A stretch of DNA of 64,000 bases from Climacteris rufus (taxonomy: Eukaryota > Chordata > Aves > Passeriformes > Climacteridae), in NCBI GenBank assembly GCA_013398175.1, contig VZRZ01001244.1, positions 1,658,174 through 1,722,173 of the forward strand, given 5' to 3'. Shown in pieces: positions 36,904 to 49,655 of this stretch. Under the pieces are notes generated by a model that saw nothing but the letters and a program-made list of their open reading frames with translations, searched no databases and was not told where the DNA came from. A program made the position numbers and the translations under genes. Position 1 is the stretch's first letter, and each line of letters opens with the position of its first letter.

Positions 36904-38199
36904 CTATGAAATAGTTACATAGTAGGTTTCACTCAGATCATGAAACATCAGTTGATATTTCCTGTATATTTAGGTTCAAAGTATTTGTTAGAAATAGAGA
37001 TAGTCTGGAGCATAATGTAGTCAAGTTCCATTTGTTTTTGGTAAGGTGACTCCAAAGCATGTTAGAGGCTGGGTGGCAGCTCCTGAGGCATTCACAATAA
37101 CGATAACTTTATCAGCACTCATTCACCATTTTCAAGAACAAAGGCTAATAAACAGGAGATAGAATATTTATTCTAATATATGTCCCTGGGGTACTAAGTC
37201 ATCTTTAATGAGAAATGAGGTAATTACCAGCTCTGTCACCTTTCATGTCTCAAATACACTTGAAACTGTTTAATATGAGGCCTGTGTTGTTCAACAGAAA
37301 ATAAAGACTTAGAAATTATTGTAAAGCATTTCAATATTACTATATTAATGTTAAGACAGTGAAGCTGGAATATCAAAGTATATATTCCAAGGCAATTTGA
37401 ATGCTTTTCTTAAATCAGAATGGAATGAGATGTCAGGACTGAAAAATACATCGTTTGTCCTGTCATCACCCTAATCATCACAGACTCAGCTCCTCAAATT
37501 AGAGGTATTTTGGGCTTGAAATGGGAAAGAATAGTGAAAGAATTGAACTGTGACAAATTTTGGAAGGATGCGTTTCTAAATTTGCATCACCTGCCTTACA
37601 TGCAGAAAGCTTGTGGAGAGGGATATAAGATTGGCTAGGATGAAAAAAAAATCAGAAAAGTATTGTCTGAGAAGAAAGAACAAGGAATAACTGCTGCAAT
37701 TAAAGGAAAAACAGACTTCCGGAAGGCTGCAAGAATAATTTTCACTTGCTTTGCTAGATTTCCTGGATCAAAGATCCTTGAAGTGGATTTCAGTGCCTGT
37801 CCCTTTTTACAATGTCAGAGCACTGGAAAGGAGACATGATGTAGATTAGAACCACTTTCTGCAGAATTAGTTTATGGAAAGATGATTGCACAAACAGCCT
37901 TCATCCACATGCTGTACAGTGCAGGCAGGATTAAAATGATTCAAGTTGCACAAGGCAAAATAAATAATCGCTCTCATGTCACTGGTGGGCCAGGGAAATG
38001 GCCTTCTGGAGCACAGTCTCCTCCATCCATCTCTGCACCAGGGATGCTGCTTGGACAGAGCCCATGCAGCAGAGACCTGGGTTTGCTGGAACCTGGCTGC
38101 CCCCTGGGGAAGAGCTGGGAGTGGGACTCTGGGCTCGATCCAGCTTTGGCTGTGGTCGTGGCTTCCGTGACCATGGCTGCAGGTGAGGTGGGCCAGGGG
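36904..38199. other. No gene; possible conserved block, then GC-rich segment
   Basis: 37085-37370 is AT-rich unique DNA with ATTA words. 37985-38199 is markedly richer in G and C than its neighbours and leads directly into a CR1 fragment. It is open in several frames on both strands, which reflects composition, not coding. I cannot assign its origin. Confidence 0.4.
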
Positions 38200-38345
38200 G
38201 AGGAAGATGACACAAAACTGAATGGAGTGGCTGATATGCCAAATGTTGGTGCCACCATTTGGAAGGACCTGGACAGGCTGGAGAAATGGGCTGACAGGAA
38301 CATCATGAGGTTCCACACAGGCAAGTTCAACGTCCTGGGTGGAGA
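38200..38345 (+). mobile_element. CR1 LINE ORF2 fragment, plus strand
   Basis: The plus frame encodes EDDTKLNGVADMP, then KDLDRLEKWADRN and MRFHTGKFNVL. This is the CR1 reverse transcriptase segment that starts at the catalytic 'ADD' motif and continues through the 'DLDRLEKWA' region (family consensus FADDTKLGGVAD). Homology starts abruptly at the DD pair: the residues before it, usually F-A, are E-E. It ends after 'KFNVL'. Neither the CR1 3' end nor more of the reverse transcriptase is present, so the piece was cut on both sides. It is not a functional enzyme. Confidence 0.85.
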
Positions 38346-41300
38346 GGCAAGGGCGTTGATGGGATGGCCAAAGAACACAGAGGGCTGAAGAGGAGGGGGA
38401 AAAAGGACATATAAAATCCAGATGAGGAAGGGCATTTGGCTGAAGATTTGGTGAAAAGGCAACTAGCAGGTTCCTGTCTTTGGAAGAGGAGTAAACAGGA
38501 CTGTGAGAAGAAGCTGTGAAAATATCTTGGGTGGCAACAGCAAGAGATAGGTCTGGTGGCCCTGCTGTAGCCTGTCAGTGGTCTGTCCTTGATCTTTTGC
38601 AAAGGCTTTATGGGGATCAGTGACTTTCTCAGCACCCATGTCCCTGGCCCCAGGAAGGAGACTTGCAAAGGGAGCAATGGGGACATAGAGCACTCTTTGA
38701 AAATTCAGATGTGTATCCACAAAGAGGTTGTGTTGTGTGCACTTCCACACACACACCCCACAGACATTGCCCCCACTTTTCTTCATGTAAACATTTATTT
38801 AGCTTTAAAAAGTTACTGGCAGATGGCTGATGATATTGTTCCCAGGTTATAGTTGCTAAGCCAGCTTTGGGCTTGGTTCATTACTGAGTAATGATGGCCT
38901 TGCATCTTCTTGTTTGCTATTCAATAATTGTCCTCTTCAGTGAAAGTGCCTATTGACCTGAATAAAATATAACTGTATGTCCCATCGACTTTCAACATTT
39001 TAAAAGCATTTCTCCATTGGATTGGCTTTCTCCAATAATGATTGTATTTGTTATGGATTGCCCTGACAACATAACAGTGTGGAAATAAGCCTTTGTACTA
39101 ATCCTTTCTGCTTCAGTTCTAATGTGCAATAGTAATTTTTACATCAACAACCACTGTCTTGCATTCCCTACAGTGTAGATGTGAAACTGCTCCTCAGCAT
39201 TACTAGTTCATCTCAGCTTGTCTGTGTCACAACTTCTCAGTATCTCCTTGTTCCATAAAGGGGACAGTGCTGAGGCATTTGCAATAAGTTGGCACCTGCT
39301 CTCAGTCCCCGCGAAGACAACGTCCAGAACTGCTAGCACTAATAAATCCACTTAAAGACACTGAGAACTTGCAAACTCTAATCAATCCACTTTCCTTCTC
39401 ATTTGAATGTTTGGAAAGCTCCCAAACCATGAAAAGCATGGGAGTGTATTGCTCCTTCCCTCCTCGTGGTGCAGTATCTTGGGAATAATTGGGGAATTTG
39501 CTTCCAGGTGGCCAGGGAAATGCCACAGCAAACTCCCAGTTAACTTCTCGATTTAGTACCTTCTCCACACTGAAAAATCAGCAGGTTTGTTTAAGATTAT
39601 GCAGTACACTTCAGCACAACTAACTACTGCTTCCAGTGGCTTTGATCCCTTATGAAAACTGCACACAGCACTTCTGAGTGTAATTTGATGTGGTAGGTTT
39701 ACCTTAATAGGCAGGATAAAATTTTCAAGACTACTCCATGCAAGTTTAGCTATTTTTTTACAATTATTTACGTGTTATTTCAGGTTCATGTGATTTTAAT
39801 GCAGCATAAACAGTTAGATGTTGAGAAATGGAGAACATAAAAACAAAATGAAAACCACTTTTTTCTCCAAACCGTATGATTTCAGCTTTGTTTAAAAGAC
39901 TAGAAGTAGTTTCTGCTAAGAACAAGTTACTAACTAAACCAACACATTTGGTCAAAATATTTTTTAAAATTTGCAGGATGGTCACTTGGTGCAGGAACTT
40001 AAATATTTGGTTTCAAATCCCAATATATGCTTGTTCCACTTGGACGGCCTCTGTAAACAGTCCCAATTACCGCTAATTGATTTAAATCTCACAACTCAGT
40101 AGGAAATCACAGATGTTGACTTCTCAGGCATGCACTAAAACTTCCTGAGTTTCTCACAAAAAGATGTGGTGTAATTGCAAGACATCTTTTTGAGGTACAG
40201 GAATTATATAAATCTGTTCCGGTGAGAGGTGCTACATGGAAAGCATTGATGTTAAGCTTGTAAGACTGTTAAGGAAAATAACTTTATATTTGTTTTGAGA
40301 CCTTCACCCTGTAGAATACTGAAAAAAAAATCTCTAATCTTTTGAAGGGCAAAGAAGAGAGAAACTCCCTCTTTTTTTAGATGCCCATGAAAGATTTCAG
40401 AACCCTTTAAAAAGAAAACTGTCCATTTTCCTGAAAAGCTGAAAAAAGATGTGGCAGAAAGACTTGAAAAAAATCTAGTCAGCAGAAAATAGGTCTCCTG
40501 GACTGATATGTGGTGCTGAAGCTTAAGTTATAGGACAGAGAACAGAGGGAAAATGTTCTAGAAGTATTTGATTAAAAAAGCATAAAAGTTGTCTATGTAC
40601 TGTCTGGGAACCTGAAGTTAAACAATGGACATAAGTACATAAGCAGGATGCAATAACCACTTCAATGTAAATGAAGACAAGCTTCAGCAACAAAATTGTT
40701 TCTAGAATTAAAATGACCCTGCTCCCTTCCTCATCCATGGATACAACCTAGAGATGCTATCTGCTGGCTAATCCTTGTTTTCATTTCCCTTCCTGTTATG
40801 AAGATGTTCTCTGTGGCAGGAGTGATTTTCCTGAAAATTAAAGAAATATTTGAAAAAATTACAGTGCTAGTCATATAAATTCTTTAATATCATTAAGATT
40901 TCAGTAATATTGCAAGCTGACAGGGATATCATCTTGCAGCAAGATGAAGTGCTGCAGATCAGTTACTGGCAGGTTGCCCAGCAGGTGAACTGGGAGCTCA
41001 GCTTGTATGGCTTAAAACTCAAGAGCATCTCTGGGCTGCAGATTATTTCTTTTGCTGGGGATTTGGGACCTTAAGGCTTGGTGGTTCTGGCACAGCGCAG
41101 ACTAAAAGCAACAGCTTGCTGAAGATAGTGAGCTGGATAAATCTTCAAATTAGAAATCAGGAGATTTGGAGACTTCTATGTGACTACTATTTTCCCATGC
41201 CTCTGTATACTGTTTGTAAAGCAAAAGCATTATCTGTCCCCTGTGAAGCTTTCTGAATCCATTAGGATGTGCTATATGTCAGGAATGTGGTGCTCACAGT

Positions 41301-43430
41301 GCCTCTGGGGGTCCCAGGCACGGCTCCCAACCCAGAAGATGACAGAGGAAAAATCCCATTCCTAGAGAGTGCTCTTTGAGACAGTAGCAAGAGTGCAAAG
41401 GAAATTGAAATGGCCACCCTTCTGCAGCTGAGGTTATGTTTGTGTCAGTACAAGTCCATCTGTCTGGAAGAGGTGTCTGTCCCCAAGCGCATTGGCCAGA
41501 AACAAGTGGCCTGATGGGCAGACCACCATTTGAAAAATGTGCTCTGGCCTCCAGTAAAGAGAGCACTGCCTGCCTGTGCTGGCAGGATTAGGGGATCCTC
41601 TCTCTCTACAACTACCTGCCACCCCATTCCAGGGCACAAAACGTACTCTGTCTCTCCTCCCCATCTCATCCTCTCCGAAACCCAACATGACTGTAACAAA
41701 GCATCAGTTAGCAATCATCATCCCTGACACACAGGGTCAGTAGTTTGTAGAGCAGTTTGTGGGTCATCCAGCTCCAAGAAACCACCTCAAGACTGGGCCA
41801 GCATCCACCAGTTCCCTCAGCCTGGCAGTGGGACAACATTTGTAAAGCAGGAACACAGGCAAGGGCTATTAACAATGCCAGCAGCTTCCTCTACCTTGCG
41901 CCTCAGCATTTGCTCCTTCTTGGCAAGTCTGCTAATCTTATGGGCAAGGGCCCTAGTTTACTCTGCAGCCTGTTCCAAAGGAGTTGCCTGGACTGGAAGA
42001 ATCCCTCAGACTCCATCTGTACTGTGCTCCAGTACTGGTGTATGTTTTACATTGTGACTTTTTTAGATTGTAATTTTAGGTCTGCGAACAGAAAGACATC
42101 CACTGTGTGTCTTGTCTTCCTATCCATGCTCTTAAAAATACAGATGAGAAAGCAAAGACGGACAATATTTACTCTAGGAATAACAGCCTGAGAATCTGAA
42201 GTAACATATTCGCCTGCACTGTTATGCGAGCATTTCAGAACTGTTATCCTGCTGTTCTTTAATGAGATTGTACTGGGGAAAAAAGGAGCAGGATGCAGGC
42301 ATGGTGAATGTGTCTAGCAAATCTTTAAATGCCTGAGTGGTGATGATAATGTGAGCATGGGTTTATTGCTCTGCATTTTAGAAATACATTTTAAAAACTT
42401 CCAATTTTATTCGCATTTATTTGCATACAGGCACTTCTGCCTCTACTTTCTGTAATTTTATTGCCACTGTAATAGAGATTTTGGAAATTGAGTGCACTTC
42501 ACTATATTTCAAGGCTCTTCTTATGGTACTGGGTGATATCTGTTTTATGAAAAGAAGGCACTATTTGCCCTACCCTCTGTGTATCTGATGGAAAAATACA
42601 GTAAATTGAGATTAATATATCCTTTCCTTATGCTTGTGGGTGGATATAAGGGCAGATTTCAGTCTCATAGAGGTTTTTCCTCTTGTCTTATGTAAGGTTG
42701 AAGCATATTATTTCATCTTTACTCCTCCAGTCTCATGCTGGGTGCTGATAATGGGATGGTAGGTTTATTTGCCATAGAGTCTTCCTTGGGATTGTTCCAA
42801 TTGCACCCTAGTTCTTTGTCTGTCATTCCTGACTTCAAATCAATGAGGAGATGGCCTCTCCTTCTTCACTGAACTGGCTACTGTCATTATACAGCTTCCT
42901 TTTGGACTCCCTGACAGTCCTAGCTTCTGTTTTTTAGAAAATTTCTTCCCAGTCAGTATGTTTTTGCTAATTGGAAGTATTATTCTTAGAAGTAACTCAG
43001 CTCTATTTGTTTTTGTAAGTTACACATCCATTTTAATTTGAAAGTGGCACTTGAGGTCAGATCCTCTCTGCCACTGCTTCCCCAGAATCCCACTCTCTGT
43101 GTAAGATGTATTGAGGTGGTCTCTATGGAAAAACCTTGGCATTCTGGGATTAAATTGGTGTATGAGAAGGGAAAGCTTTTGTTCTCCATCCTTGCCAGCC
43201 TCCTCTGGGAGCAGCAATATTTGGTGCTGACCCGTAGCCTACAAGGGGACTTTATTCTCAATTTATTTTTGGTTACTGTACAATAGTGGATATAATTTCA
43301 TTACCCATTTTGCCTTAAGCCAAACTCTGATTACCTGATTTTAAATGATATTTTGTGGTTACTGCAAGAATTATTTTCAAAATCATATTTAAGCATTGGA
43401 AGTAGAGCTGAACAAACTGCAAAGAGAATA
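38346..43430. other. No gene; unique DNA
   Basis: No gene or repeat family is recognised. 38925-39125 is rich in CAAT/ATTG words and may be a conserved regulatory block, though this is only impression. A 144-codon plus frame at 41757-42191 has no family signature. Confidence 0.45.
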
Positions 43431-43439
43431 TTATGTTGC

Positions 43440-44027
43440 TGTAGCAGCGTGCTTGGCAGAAGCTGCTGCTTTTGAGCTTCAGGATTGGTGGGAAGAAAGC
43501 CAAGGCAAAGGCCTCGGCCTTCTTCCTCCAATAGCTGATCCCTCTGCCTGAGCTGTGATAAAATCCCATATTTCCCTTGTGTTACCTGTACCCATATCTC
43601 AGATGCCATATGAGCTATGCCCTGCAAAACTCTTCTCCACTGGTCACTTTGAACTCTGCCGTTCCCCATTGGGTGTTTCCCGGTCCCTTCTCCCTTTAAA
43701 ACAGCCTTGCCGGGCTTCTTCCTTGCTCTTTCTTCTGGGTTACTCAGCCCCCTGGATAACTCTAGACCCTCACAACGCAACACTGGACTGAGAATAAACA
43801 ACTGTTATCCTGGAGAAGGGCCCTCTGTTTAAGCCTTTTATTCTCACTGGCGCTAGTACACCACGCCTGGGGAAACTCTTGTCCCAGAGGAGCCAGCAGA
43901 AACAGGTTATCTGTGGTAGCTAGGACTCTGTCCTTTGGGAGAGTTATACAACTCATCCCGGCAGGGATCACGCACACATAAAAGCGCTGTCGCTACCGCG
44001 AGAGCATTCCGGGCCTTTAGCACTTTA
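43440..44027 (+). mobile_element. Probable solo LTR, plus strand
   Basis: The segment begins TGTAGCAGCG, has a TATA-like TTTAAAA at about 43695-43701, an AATAAA signal at 43793-43798 and the T-rich GCCTTTTATTCTCACTGG shortly after, the order expected of a retroviral U3-R-U5. It is richer in CpG than the surroundings. The words TTATGTTGCT flank it at 43431-43440 and 44025-44034; a 6-bp target duplication TGTTGC would fit, with the extra matching bases by chance. The 3' end does not finish in the usual CA unless it stops at 44022. No viral genes lie beside it. Family not identified; a non-LTR insertion with a long target duplication is the alternative. Confidence 0.6.
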
Positions 44028-44034
44028 TGTTGCT

Positions 44035-47000
44035 AAGGGTGTTGATGGAAAATAATGTCTTATAGAAAACCAGATAGGTTGAAAAACAGCTCTGCTACAT
44101 CTGGATGCTGTTTTTGTCATGACATTAGATAGCTATTAGAGAACCCTATGCTGTCTTTCCCGCTGGGAAACAAGAGCTAAAAGAAGCAAATTTGTAGCTA
44201 TTTTGGCATTTCATTAAGAAATGGTCTTACTTGAAAATGCAGTTCTCTAGATCTTGGCAGTAGTGAGATGCCTGTAGGCAGGAGCACAACTCCCCTCTGA
44301 AAGATTTGTGTGCATGGATATTAAACCTATGAAATTATAAGCATACCTGGCCATGTACTGTAGGATGAGAGTACTGGTAATGATGCTGCTCAAAATACCC
44401 TCCAAAAGAACAATACAATTTAATGACCGTGTAGCAAACTGCAGCCTCCTATTGTCAGACTTGCTGACTGTCTTCCATATGAGCCCAATACTCAAGAAAA
44501 AGTAATATCCAGCTTATTTTCAAACCCCTGTAGCTCCTTAGGCCTTGAACAATATTATTCTCAACTCCGAGAATAATTTTAATCTACCCTTAAGATACCG
44601 ATGGCTGAAAGTAATCATGTAAACATTATTATACACCTTTCCTTCTTCCAGTTACTTGCAAGGGATACAGTTATTGCAAGCAGGGAGTGGGTGCTGGGGT
44701 GTTCACATCCCCTGGTGCATGGCTGGGGGTGGTCCAGTGTCACGTCCCAGCACTGCTGCTGGGGGATGTGGCATGTGAGGAGCATGCCCGTGGATGCTGC
44801 TCTTCTGTAGACGTTTCTAATATTAGATTTGCGTTATTGATCTCTGCTCTCCCTGGAGCCAGGAAAAAGCCTCCTGCAAGAAAGCAATGAGGAAAGTAAG
44901 GCGAAATGTGAAGAACTGACTTACGTTTGCTGTTAAAAAGCACTGCAAAATGCTTGCTGTGCTGCTCAGATCGTCTGCAAGAGTGATGAGAATCACACTG
45001 GCATGGGTGTTATGCAACAGTTATGTCTTTGTTTTTCCTCTTAAAATGAACAGATTTGGGTTATGGAGAAACACATGAGATTCTGAGGCATTTTGCTAAC
45101 TGAATTTCTCCCCAGAAGTGTACAAGTATAATGGAATATATCCCTCAAGCAAACTTGCATCATCCAGTGGTGAAAAGGTCTGTTAAAGTTTAAATTTACA
45201 CTACCAGTCTAAAAGCGGAAGTGTATGAAAGGCCACTGAAAGCACAAATGCTCTTTACCTACAACATTGTAATTAAATATTGAAAGTCAAGGTCTAGGCT
45301 TGAGTGACTGCAGTGTGTTCCTTTGTTGCCACCAGCCCCACATCAGCACAGTGCCACATGTAAGAGCATGCACAAGCAAGCATGCAATGAGACCACAGAG
45401 GAGAATTCCAAGATGACAACCTGAGCTGTGCAGTTCAGCGCTTCCAGCCTGCGGTCACAGTGTGAAGATGCAGAGGACATTACGGCTCACATTTCTGTCC
45501 AGGCTATTAAGTCCCTGCTGTTGCAGCTGCATCAATATTGATACTGCATAGTGCACATCAGAAATCCTGGTTGTTTTAGTGTTAAAATATCAGAAACCTC
45601 TTTAACTTTTGACTAAGCCTTGGTTGATGTTAATATGACTTGCTTGATGTCAATCAACAACACTGTCTCTACAGAGTTCAGGTGAATTCATAAGTTAATT
45701 AGCCTCTCTGGGACTGTGAAGAGACTTCCTTGGACTTTGGCTCACGATGTAGTATGTCTGGCTCCGGGCTCCTGATACTGGATTCAAAATGATACAGTGG
45801 GTTGACATGATATGAACACACCCTGTGGGTTCAGATTTGTTCCAGAAAAGGTGGATGGGCTAACTTTGTACTGAGAAGCTTTACACAAGATCAGGTTTCA
45901 GCTGTCCTCTGCAGCCAGTGCTCCTGATTCCACAAAATTGGAATAAATCCCTTGCTGTTTGTGGAGGTTATTCAACAGAAATATGACCATCTGCCTGTGC
46001 CTGCTCTGGATTTTCTTTTTACTGCTGAGTAACCTCAGAGCACCTTGATAAGCACTAGTGATCTCAAAGGTATGAACCTGAGATTAAAAACTATCTTGAA
46101 ATAGTGAAGTATTTCCCTTAGCACTAGTTCGACTCCTATTGTTTCAGATATCCACTTGAAAAAAGGTGGGGAAGGATTAAAAACTAGAGGGAAAGAGTCA
46201 GCCCAGCTTTCTTCTGCATGATTATCTGCATATTTGTGAGAAAATAATGCCTTGTACCATCCTCTCTTCTCCTTGATGCACAGATGAATCATTAAGACTC
46301 TGCTAATAAAGTCCATCTAGGTTGCGTGCACAATTTCCTATGTGTTTAACAAAGGGATAAATTCAATCAAGTGTCCATGGGTTTGCTGACCAACATCAAC
46401 TGCAAGCAAAAGGCAGCAACATTGTTATGCCCAAAAGCAACCATGGATTTTAATCCATCATTGAAAGTGCAGTATTCTACAGTGCTATTTTATCTGTCTT
46501 CTACCAAATGTGTCTTTAACAGACACTTGTCACAGTCCTGCTGTCTGTTACCTACCTCTAATTCTTACAGAGCACTGAAATTTAGAATGTTACATTAAGC
46601 TTGATTCATTATCACTCTCCTTAGTTCACTCACAGCAGTCCTATTTGTGTCAACAAAACTTCATGAGAAGCATTGCCTGTTACCCTGAGGGGGACTGATG
46701 GCTATGTTCCTTGTACCATGGCCCTGTTTTTCTAAGTAAGATTTTATCTACAGCTATTTCACCTTTCTGTTCTTTTGTGCTGATATAAATTCAAAATTGC
46801 AATAAGAACTTATCAGTAGTTTTTCTGTTAGGGTTGTTGCTAGGCCAAAGATAAAATATTCCTGGGTCTTTTTCTAATGAATATTCCAAGTTTGCAATTC
46901 ATTATGACATGATTTACCTAATGCTAACGGGAGGAAAAGGAGCACCAGATGACATGATGCTGCAAAGGTAAGCCTAATTTAGCAGACCAAAGAAGAGACA

Positions 47001-49256
47001 GGCTCTGACAGACACAGCTTTTTGCACACTCAGAAACCCCCTTTAACTGAGACCTGTCCCTCTCATGTCTCAGTGGTGCTCCTTCCAGCTGGTCCCAATG
47101 GTGAGCTTTGGGCACTGGCTTGCCTCCAGCCCATGATGAGACCAGCTTGGTGTCGAACATCCATATGAGAGTGCTGCCCTTGTCACCAGCCCTGAGGGCC
47201 ATTATAGCCATGGGTCAGCACTGGTCATGAGTCCCTCTGGCCATGCTGATATCATGCTATCCCTCTATGATTATTCCAGATATGCTGTCCCATCAGGCAT
47301 TGGTCCATGGCCCGCTTAACGCTCACACCAATGTCTGCATTGTCTTGTCACCTATGGGTCACCACACTCAGCCTGTTTGTGTCAGCTCTTGGCCCATGCC
47401 AAAGCATGATACTCCCCTGTCACCTAAAATTGTGGAGAGGAGTTTCCTGCAGTTAAGCTTTGTATCTCTTGGGACCCTGGACCTAAGTCTTTCCTTTTTG
47501 ATTAAATACAGAACTGATGAAACACACACACACACACACATTATTATTGGTTGTTGTATTTCAACAGAACAGACCAGAAAACTGACAAAAAACCACAAAC
47601 AGCCAAAAAACCAAAGACAAGCAGACATCTCCTTTTTACTCTCTGACACATTGCCATTTCACTTCATTCCTGTTCACATTTCCCTTCTCAGTTACAGGGA
47701 CCCTTCAACTTGACTGGATGAGTACAAGACTCACAGATTCTGGGACAGGGACACACACTGCACATGCCATCTTGGCAGACCTTGACTCAGTTGTACAGAC
47801 AGAGGCCAGGGCATGACTGGCCACCTGGGTCCTCATGCACATGTTTGTGGCATCCACTGAAAGTCCTTCTGAACTCAGAAACTTGTGATGGCCAGTTAGG
47901 GAGTGCCTGAGACTGGTCTGTCTGTTGGCCAAAAAGAAAACATATGTGAAATGTGTTTGTGTAAAAAAATATAAAGGGAGAAACAACTGAGAAAGAGCTT
48001 CAGACATAAATCCCATTTCTCAAGTGTGTTTTAAGGAGCAGCTGGCTGCAAATGATAATTGTCCTCCTTTTAGGAACAATAAATTAAAGCAGAGGGAGAT
48101 GAAGGCAAAGACCTAGCTGATAATTTATAAAGGCTTGTAATCACTGTAATTAAAGATATACTAGAAACCTATAACTACAGTATGAAGCTGATTTAAAATG
48201 ACAGTTACTTTCTTCCTAGTGATGACTTGTATTTGACAAAGTTCAATTAACAATGTTTGTATTAAAGTGTACTCAGTGCATGCTTGCTGCATGAACGTGT
48301 CAGATTGGATGATTACATCCTTTTCAAGAATATCTCCAGACCTTGAAAGGACACTGCACTGGGACTTCTGAGCTGGGAGAATACTGAGCAAATTGATATA
48401 TTACATTGTAAATATCTGTGGGTGCAGGACTGTCCCGACCAAAACCAATAAGGAAATACAAATTCTAGCTCTCCCCGCATGCATGCAATGTTTAGGAGTT
48501 TCAGAGCAAGGGTGATTGTGTTCATGTTAAGAGGTCACTGCCTGTCACATTACACATTCCCTTCAAAATTATATGACATAGCAAATCTTTTTTTCCCTTA
48601 GTGAGATTCCCAATTAACAGCAGAGCACTGTATCAAATTAAAACCTACATCTTTTTAGAGCTAAGAGCCCCAAACTGGAGATCTGGGAGCCTGGATCTAC
48701 AAGAACAGCAGCAGTCTCTTGAAGTGCAGTGGTAGCATTTCTTGCTCATGAAAAGTAGGCTTAAATCTTCCAATAAATGGTCCTGTTAGCAGCTGTTCAA
48801 TGGTTAATTATATCTCACTGTAAATTTCTCCTGTTTCTCTGCGTGTGTGTGAGCGCCTACCTTCCTCCTCCCTTTGGAGATACCTGGAGAAGGTCTGTTA
48901 AACTACATGTGAGTTGGAAACACTGGCCAGTTTAGTATTCTGAGAAAGCAAACTGAGTAAGAGTTATGTGGCACACTTTTGGAGGCCTCTCAGGAACTGG
49001 CAGAAAGAGAACTGAAACACTATTTCAGCTGTGAAAATGAAGAAGGTTTCTAATCTAGGTTGATACCTAAATTCTCTTCAAATGCTTTGCTTAGCAGTTG
49101 CATCTAAATGGATTGCTGAAATGTTTGACTGAATAGCAATAAAAGGAGAGGCAAGGTTAGGTAGGGCTTGAGTCTTGTTTCTGAAGCTTTGGGCTTGATG
49201 GAAATTTTCTTAGGTCTGAGGGTTTTAGAACATGAACATCCAAACAAAATATTTTG
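44035..49256. other. No gene; unique DNA
   Basis: No gene is supported. A 12-bp palindrome ATCAATATTGAT lies at 45531-45542 and a (CA)n tract at 47.52 kb. 156-codon plus frame 47243-47713 runs through that microsatellite and is not accepted as coding. Confidence 0.5.
47522..47540 (+). repeat. (CA)n microsatellite
   Basis: Nineteen bases of alternating A and C, followed by TTATTATTGG. Short for a polymorphic marker but uninterrupted. Confidence 0.95.
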
Positions 49257-49655
49257 CCATGGCTAACAGCCAAACTTTTACCCAGCTGCTCACTTCACTC
49301 TCTCTAGTGGGATGGAGGGAGGAAATAGGACTTGACTAGGGGAAAATTACTTTTAATTTATTGCCAATTAAAATAGATTAGAGTAGGGAGAAACAAAATT
49401 AAAAACATTAAACCAGCACCTTTCCTTTCAAGTCTTTCATGCTGAGCTTCACTGCTTCCCTCCTGATCTTTTACCCTCGAAGAAGTACAGGGGAGCAGGG
49501 AATGGGGGTTTGGCATGTCTACATAAACACTCCTCTCTGATGCTCCTCCCTTTGCCTGGAAATGTCTGTGCCCGGCACAGGGCAGCCCATGGCTATCTCT
49601 TAAATCTTGCAGCCCCCCGCAGTGCCTTGATACTCACACCCAGTTTAGTGCTTTC
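49257..49655 (-). mobile_element. ERVL-type LTR, minus strand
   Basis: Read on the plus strand, the left end GGCTAACAGCCAAAC followed by CAGCTGCTCACTTCACTC and GTGGGATGGAGGGAGGA is the reverse complement of the U5 end of the common avian ERVL-like LTR. Next comes TTTTAATTTATTGCCAATT, which gives an AATAAA signal on the minus strand. Further on, GTACAGGGGAGCAGGGAATG and GGGGGTTTGG, then CCCGGCACAGGGCAGCCCAT and GCAGCCCCCCGC, match the rest of that pattern in order. The right boundary is approximate and no target duplication is found. It belongs to the same broad group as the plus-strand LTR at 19.7 kb but to another subfamily. Confidence 0.7.

Noticed and set aside
37882..38388. 168-codon plus frame, with several other frames open on both strands
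   Set aside because: The only recognisable part is the CR1 fragment; the rest is open because the stretch is GC-rich and poor in stops.
43331..43801. 156-codon minus frame
   Set aside because: It lies mostly inside the LTR-like element, antisense to it, and resembles no protein.
45531..45542. 12-bp palindrome ATCAATATTGAT
   Set aside because: Resembles paired ONECUT-type words, but AT-rich palindromes of this size are expected in 64 kb.
47243..47713. 156-codon plus frame
   Set aside because: It runs through a (CA)n microsatellite, giving a Thr-His run, and shows no family signature.
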